Below are positions 59,101 through 64,000 of a DNA stretch of 64,000 nucleotides, piece by piece. This DNA comes from Pseudisothecium myosuroides. Lineage: Eukaryota > Streptophyta > Bryopsida > Hypnales > Lembophyllaceae. How positions within the stretch are numbered: the first letter of the stretch is position 1; each line of letters starts with the position of its first letter. The stretch covers positions 8,992,501-9,056,500 of the forward strand of contig OX637288.1 of assembly GCA_951799445.1 (NCBI GenBank), written 5' to 3'. Below the pieces are notes generated by a model. That model saw nothing but the letters and a program-made list of their open reading frames with translations. It did not search any database and was not told the DNA's origin. A program made the translations under genes and the position numbers.

Positions 59101-62100
59101 ATGCGAGGGCCCTGGGCCATTGCGTCGTGAAGTTCTCTGAACTGAAAGACTTGGCCTGTTGAAGCGGATGAGGAAGTTGAGTACCTATGATCCTGTGCAG
59201 GATTCGCTGGGAGGAAATTCGAAGACTACAATCATAGCTACCGTCAGCCCTTCTAGCTGGTTTGTCCTTTCTATCCCCGGTTCCGAGTTTACCTCCGACA
59301 ATGTATGTATCTTGATGACTTTGTGTGGACGTTCGTCCGCTCGTAGGGCTAGTCCAGTTTTTTTCCCTGATCCTCGTTTATGTGGTGTGGCAGCAATGCT
59401 CTCGAAACCTTGAGTACTCTGAAATTCGCCCAGCGAGCTAAACTCATCCGCAATACGGTGCGCCTCTTTCCCTGTTCTGACTAGCACATCTGCACTGTAG
59501 AAGCGTCCTTGGAGAGGTTGAACATCAAGTGTTCGCGCTTTGACTTACATGTGCGATGTGAACAGGCCGTGATTAATGAGGATGCGTCCGGGGACGTGAA
59601 AGCTCTTCGCGCTCAGATTCAACAGATGAAGGTGCTCACTTTTACTTTCCCAGTCGAGTGTTGCACGTCGTGTGGTACTTTCGTTGAGGGTTGTCGCGCT
59701 CGATGAGTCGTGTCGGTGTTTGAAATTCGATTTTTTTGTGTCCAGGAGGAACTAGACCGCCTCCGCCGCCAAAGCATTTCAAGAATCCCACTGTCGCAAG
59801 ATGATTTCAACCCAGTCCGCGGGTCGTTTGACTCCTGGGGAGACGCCCACAAGTTTTTTGGCAGCCCCCAAGTTTCCAGCAGAAAGGTAGGGGATTTCAA
59901 TCTCTGAGACTGCACAGTTTGTCCTTGAAGTTACCGCGGATCTCGATGGCCCTGTGAGTCATTTGTGCACGGTTGTCTGAGTAAGCTGAGACTTTGCCGT
60001 TGTTTCCAGTTGCGACAAATGGAGGCCGTCGTGGCTGGGGCGCTGAGGCGTGAGCAGGCAGCTGATGCGACCACGAAGCGCCTGGCAGCGGAGATCGAAC
60101 AGCTCAGCCGCCTGGTAGGGAGTCTGGCCTCTCATCCTGTGTTTTCAGGGAGCTCTAGAAGGGGAAATGCATCGAGCTGACGCCACTAGCACTGTTGCAG
60201 GTGCATCAGCGGGAGGCTGACACGCAGAGCAGCAAGATGGTCCTGCGATTTCGAGAAGACAAAATTCGAAGACTGGAGACTCTGTCGAAGGGAGTGCTCT
60301 CTGTAGATTCGTATCTCGCCGACGAGAAGAAGATGTTGACGGAGGAGCTTGAACTGATGCGAGAGAAAGCGGATCGCAATCCTGAGCTGACTAGGTTCGC
60401 TATGGAGAACATTCGTCTGCTGGACCAAATTCGTAGGTACGACCAGTTCGCGTGCCGGTCGTATCTGGTCCACTTGCACTGCCGACGACGTCCCTATGCT
60501 TTTGGATTGTGCAAACCCGACCCGCAATCAAGGGAATTTAAGGATGTGGGACTCGGGTGTGTGCAGCCTGCAGGAATTTCGCGAAGGTGGAGAGAGAGAT
60601 GTGATGCTGGAGGAGATGTCTAATTTACGAGACCAGCTTCTGGAAGCGCTGGATGGGAAGATTGCGGTCGATCAAGGCCTTGTCCCTCTGACAACTCCTC
60701 AGGTGACTTTTTCGCTGACCTTGCCATATTGGACTCGAATGTCATACCCGAATGCTTTCAGAGGTTGGGGAGGCCGACTAACTCTTTTCTGTTGCTTTAC
60801 AGAAAAAGGCTTTGGCGCCAGAGCTCGCCGCGGCAGCCCGTGAGAATGAGCTTCTCCGACTGGAGGTAACAATTGCTATTCTGATAGTACCGTGCAGATC
60901 TCCATGAGTCGAGCACGTGTGCGCGAGCGCAGAATTGGAATTTTTCATTCTGAGTTTTTGTGTTCTGTGTTTTTGCAGGCTGATAACTATCGATCGGAAG
61001 TGGAGGAGCTGCGCAGCAATTTAAGTTCTTCCCTCGAAAGTTACTCGAAGATGGGAAGGTGAGTGTTCTTGAATCGAGCCTGTAATTCTGCAAGCTTCGC
61101 AGTGAGTTGTGGATTGGTTTCTTTTGAGTTCCGGTATTTTCCTACCTGAGACTCGGTGTATGCATTGTCGCCTTCCAGGCAAGTGGACGAACTTCAAGAA
61201 CTGGTCGAAAAGTTGAAGGTGGAACTGACTGCGAAGGGAGACATCACCGGGCCGTCCAGCGTGGAAGCCCTCGAGTTGGAGAATTTGAAACACCTTGAGC
61301 TGATTGCCGAGCTCAAACTCCAATTGGAACAGGTACACTTGCTTGTGGTCGATTTTAGATTGTACACCAGGTAACTGCCAGGTCGGGACCGACGAGTGCT
61401 AACAGACGGAGGCGCATCGTGTGGATCGTTTTACAGAGCGCAGAGAAGTCGAAGATGCAGGCTTGTGTCCGTGAGCAACTGGATCTGCAGTTGAAGGATT
61501 CGTTACTGGAGGCCCAAAACTTGCGGTCTGAGCTGGAGGTGCGCAAAGTTCAACCGTTGTCTTGGAAATGTACATTTTGTGTTGGCGCGTGTGTGTCCAT
61601 TCAGTCGGGTTCGCGCAACCAGTAGGTCGATCCTCAATGGACTGGATTGAAGTTTTTTTTTCTTTCTGGGTGCAGGCGACGAAAGAGGCATTCGAATCAG
61701 CGCGGGCTCTGACGAAGAAACTCCAAAGCAAAGAGGCTGCTCTGGTTGGCACCCAGGTAAATTTTCCGCTCGTTGTCGTTGATGTTTCGAGCAACAAGTG
61801 CGTGGTGTAATTTTGCGCTTGGAATTCACTGTCGCGTACTCATATGGGATCGTGGCTTTTTTGTTGCGTGCCCCAGTATGCAGCAGCCGTGAAGCAAATC
61901 AGACTGGAGACGGAGGAGATGGCAGTGCAACAGAGCCAGTCCTTGACGAATATCCAAGAAATGGCTGTTCTATTTCGCATGAAGGAGACCGAGCTGAGAA
62001 CTCAGCTTGATGACGCCCAGCAGATGATTGAGAAGCTCTCGGCGAAGGAAGAGGAGCGGAAGTCATGCCAGTTGATTAGTGCGCCAAACAGCGTGCGAGC

Positions 62101-64000
62101 GGAAGATGGCTCATTCGAACGGCTCCAAAAAGCCCAAGAAATCGAGATGCGCCATGCAGAAGAAGTGATGCAACTCCAGTTGGAGCTGGAGTCGCTGGAG
62201 GCAGTCCTTGACGAAGAACGGGCCCAGAAGAAGGAGCTGGAGGAGAAGCTTGGTCAGTTTGAAATGGCGGAAGCGCCCCAACCCGATTGCGCACGAGAGG
62301 AGAAACCCACATCCCAAGAGCTGGAGATGAAGTCGGCCGTCCTTGACGAGGAGAGATCCCTCGAGGCGAAGGTGGCGAGGCTAATACAGCAGTTGCGAGA
62401 GGCTGAAGAGATGATCTCGAATTTGAAGGCGGCAAGCGAGGTGAGAGAGACTACGTACTTCGATGCCGTGTCCAGGCTGCAGTTGTATTCTCCAGATCCG
62501 AAATCGACACGTCTGAGCGAGCAGCTGGATCAAGACAAGGTTGTGATGGAAGCCTTGGAGAATCAACACCTGTATTCGATCCGGGAGTTCGATGCATTGC
62601 AAGGCGAGCACTCGAAGGCGTTGGAGAAGCTGAAGAGAAGGGAAGAGAGGGAGCGGATCTTGAGGAGAAGGATCGAGCGTCTAGAACGTGAATTAGTGAA
62701 GGAGCAGGAGGTCCGTGAGTTAGAACGAGAGTACGCTGATCTGGAGGAGGGAGGCGCGGTGGACGAAGCGGAGAGGCTGGTTCTTGAGCAGAAACTGGAG
62801 AACGCGAAGCTGGAGCTAGAAGTTACCCGGAGAGAAAATCTGAAACTCAAGGAAGAAGAGTCTGAGAAAGACCTTACGCGGTGTCAGGCGGAATCCGAAA
62901 CTGTCCTTGCCATCACCTCCATGCAGGCAGAGCTTGTGGACTTGAGAGCCGAAGCTGAAGTATCAGACCAAGAGCTTGCAGCTGCGAAGGGAGCTGTGTC
63001 CGAGCTTACAAGTGAGCTGGATAGTATGAGGATGATGCTCAGTGATGTGAAAGATGAGAACTTGCACGCGATTGAGAAGTACGAGTCCCTGTTGGGAGTG
63101 AAGGACTCTGAGATCGAAGCTCTGCGAAGGGATCGTCAGAGTGCCACTGTGGAGCTGGTCGATTATCTTGCCGAGGGCGATCAAGCCCTGAACAAAGCGT
63201 GGTTGGAGATGGAGCAGATATCCTGCGGTTACATCCCTTTCTCAGCAAGGTCTAGCCGGGACAGTATGCACCATTCCAGGACGAACGAGAAAAGGAAGGC
63301 TGTGGAACAACTGAAACAACAATTGCAACATGCTCAGGAGATGGCGAAGGACGCGGAGGGAAGAGTTCGAGTGCTGAGTGAGACAGCGTTTGCAATGTCT
63401 TCGGACCAAGCACCAGAGACCCCGCAAGAAGTCCACCGTCTGAGAACACAAGCTGCTGAGGCAATGGAGGTTCTTCAGGCCGATGTGGACTCTTCAAGGC
63501 ATAAATTTATGGAGTTGGGTAGAAATGCCACGGTGATGTCAGCGGTGATGGTGTGGCTGTCGAAGTCAGTTGAAGCGAAGGAGATAGCAGGAAGCACAGC
63601 CCGCGCAGAGCTGAGGGAAGCCGAATTCGTCATCAACGAGAAGGAGCGTCTGCTCTCCGGATTGCGCGACGCTCAAGTGTCTGACCAGTCTTTGCTGAGA
63701 GAGTCCGAAGAAGAAGCGAGGCTACTCTCTGAACGTCTGGAGGAAAGTAAGAGAATGGCCGGTGAAAAAGAAGAATCTGTAGCAGATCTGGGAAGTGAAG
63801 TGGCCAGACTTCGATCGGCACTGGAAGCTCTAGAAACTGAGAGGAAGCAGCTTGTTGAATCCAAGGAGAAGGTTGAAAGCGAGGCATCGGAAGCTTGCTC
63901 CGCCATGAATGACCTGAAGGAGGAGCTTGCTATGAGTCGTTCTCTACTGAAGGAAGCTGAGGATAAAGCTGGTGAAGCCGCTGCGGCCCATCAAAGCCTG
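56116..64000 (+). CDS. Kinesin-12 (phragmoplast-type, POK/PAKRP1 group), 3' partial
   Basis: Microtubule motor of plant kinesin-12, a group that works in phragmoplast and division-plane organisation. At least 22 exons, 1695 codons so far, all phases closing: 56116-56898, 57238-57393, 57555-57638, 57790-57909, 58071-58184, 58280-58372, 58490-58650, 58771-58845, 58952-59039, 59201-59259, 59394-59457, 59566-59631, 59746-59886, 60010-60114, 60201-60436, 60567-60702, 60803-60865, 60979-61058, 61179-61332, 61437-61538, 61676-61756 and 61877-64000 (open). Residues 1-250 are a basic, low-complexity N-tail with LTPTRK, LTPKGK, ATPKGK and LTPRG. The motor (about 252-600) has [15 protein letters not shown], the P-loop GQTGSGKT, switch [10 protein letters not shown] and switch II DLAGSER. 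A long coiled-coil tail follows, with RLQEF-like and [19 protein letters not shown] blocks typical of the group (the RLQ position reads SLQ here). The start ATG is chosen because the frame stays open from it through exon 1. Confidence 0.93.

Noticed and set aside
62076..63906. Numerous minus-strand frames of 70-119 codons
   Set aside because: All are antisense to the large last exon of the kinesin coiled coil, which is open on the plus strand for 708 codons.
1..64000. tRNA, rRNA or other structural RNA genes
   Set aside because: No cloverleaf with a conserved T-loop or rRNA core sequence was noticed on either strand; a covariance-model scan would be needed to exclude small RNAs.

Overview
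This window is nuclear DNA of a plant. Five genes have GT-AG introns in plant-type gene structures: a chloroplast-type carboxyl-terminal processing protease, a two-repeat chloroplast-type GST-N/glutaredoxin-like protein, a plant SYP1 syntaxin, a REM-type B3 protein and a phragmoplast kinesin-12. The transposons are also typical of plants: Stowaway, Emigrant/Lemi (pogo), CACTA, PIF/Harbinger-like and a gypsy chromovirus. The sequence does not fix the species. A spore-bearing land plant or close relative is only an inference, from the short introns, the compact gene islands and the standalone HDAC6-like zinc finger.

Layout. 1-1870: last five exons of a CtpA protease (+). 1871-4299: its 3' flank, a foldback-repeat fragment and a decayed pogo-like transposase. 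4300-7232: a GST-N/glutaredoxin-like gene (-) with a Stowaway MITE in an intron. 9744-11564: a two-exon SYP1 syntaxin (-). 11565-14029: intergenic with two tandem duplications. 14030-15952: a 148-residue ZnF-UBP (BUZ) protein (-). 16100-29340: an AT-rich transposon nest holding a complete but coding-defective chromovirus (17312-22937) with LTRs that look identical, an element flanked by TTAA, a hairpin-in-hairpin CACTA pair and a pogo-type MITE. 29340-30110: diverged tandem repeats. 30826-32119: an apparently intact REM gene with two B3 domains.

32.1-55.2 kb: a tandem segmental-duplication array derived from the REM locus. It carries four broken copies of the REM 3' exons, arranged as two head-to-head inverted pairs (39.1-40.6 kb and 50.5-52.0 kb). 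Many MITEs are present in one unit and absent from the matching place in another, so several have natural empty-site controls. 56116-64000 (+): at least 22 exons of a kinesin-12 gene, still open at the window edge.

The genes are ordinary single-copy housekeeping or regulatory genes and do not form an operon or cluster. The most unusual material is the REM array, whose inverted pseudogene pairs lie beside an intact parent gene and could yield hairpin RNA against it. Next are the elements with TTAA flanks, one of which carries a near-perfect 305-bp palindrome. All gene models were spliced by eye. Intron phases close exactly in every model except the first exon of the GST-N gene.
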